NCBI GenBank assembly: GCA_003506635.1
Contig: DNZB01000308.1
Coordinates: 1 to 5,024 of the forward strand
DNA from: Parvularcula sp.
GTDB lineage: Bacteria; Pseudomonadota; Alphaproteobacteria; Caulobacterales; Parvularculaceae
DNA length: 5,024 nucleotides
Reading direction: 5' to 3'
In this document: in pieces, positions 4,990-5,024 of the stretch
Position numbering within the stretch: the first letter of the stretch is position 1
Layout: every line of letters starts with the position of its first letter
Program-made: the position numbers and the translations under genes
Notes under the pieces: generated by a model
What the model saw: the letters and a program-made list of their open reading frames with translations, nothing else
Told to the model about the DNA's origin: nothing
Database searches by the model: none

Positions 4990-5024
4990 GTGAGGATCAA
5001 GTTACGCTCTCTGCCTTGTTCCGT

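Larger units (their letters stand above)
3964..5024 (-). mobile_element. IS1595-family insertion sequence (ISXO2-like), right end outside the window
   Basis: The element carries a single complete transposase gene (4037-4975) and no passenger gene in the visible part. Its left boundary is placed provisionally at GGGTGATTCCAAAATC (3964-3979), about 60 bp beyond the transposase stop. The opposite end would be to the right of the window: the 49 bases after the start codon at 4975 contain no reverse complement of that sequence. The transposase is uninterrupted, in contrast to the decayed IS1182 element, which suggests a more recent arrival. Confidence 0.75.

Noticed and set aside
3989..4993. 334-residue open frame on the + strand
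   Set aside because: It lies antisense to the clearly recognisable IS1595 transposase. The protein shows no domain and is a shadow of GC-rich coding sequence.
1..5024. CRISPR array, integrase gene, replication origin or riboswitch
   Set aside because: I saw no regularly spaced repeats, no recombinase motifs, no iteron clusters and no recognisable aptamer-like conserved blocks in the window.

Overview
The window looks like the edge of an accessory region next to a core gene in a GC-rich alphaproteobacterium, probably of the Rhizobiales/Hyphomicrobiales. That placement rests on the B12-dependent ribonucleotide reductase with a TSCPD region and Cys-rich tail, on codon use strongly biased to G/C at third positions, and on the character of the small hypothetical proteins. 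No species can be named from this sequence alone.

Layout, left to right. (1) 1-951: the 3' part of nrdJ on the + strand, entering from outside the window. (2) 952-1335: no intact gene. It holds an 18-nt sequence at 964-981 that on the minus strand reads exactly like the last 18 nt of a tRNA including CCA, but with no tRNA attached, and at about 1158-1235 a short minus-strand remnant resembling the N-terminal LKGGTA region of AbiEii-type nucleotidyltransferase toxins. (3) About 1336-2563: an IS1182-like insertion sequence remnant on the minus strand. Its transposase has lost its N-terminal part and carries one in-frame TAA in mid-gene. (4) 2624-3822: a compact cluster of unknown genes. It contains a minus-strand hypothetical gene broken by a one-base frameshift at a run of eight C (8 G on the + strand), two overlapping small + strand ORFs (56 and 59 residues, neither recognised), and a 71-residue minus-strand hypothetical gene with a very good ribosome binding site. 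(5) 3823-3963: a non-coding spacer with a perfect 11-bp inverted repeat. (6) About 3964 to the window end: an apparently intact IS1595-family (ISXO2-like) transposase on the minus strand. The far end of this element lies beyond the window.

How it fits together: the most economical reading is that nrdJ is native chromosome, that the isolated tRNA 3' end marks an attachment-site copy (the boundary of an integrated element), and that everything to the right is island DNA. That DNA has been eroded by insertion sequences, deletion and frameshift. Under this model the full tRNA gene should lie to the right, at the far end of the island, in the minus orientation. No intact defence or other complete novel system is visible. 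The least explained part is the small-gene cluster at 2624-3822, with its divergent overlapping starts and its antisense-overlapping tails.
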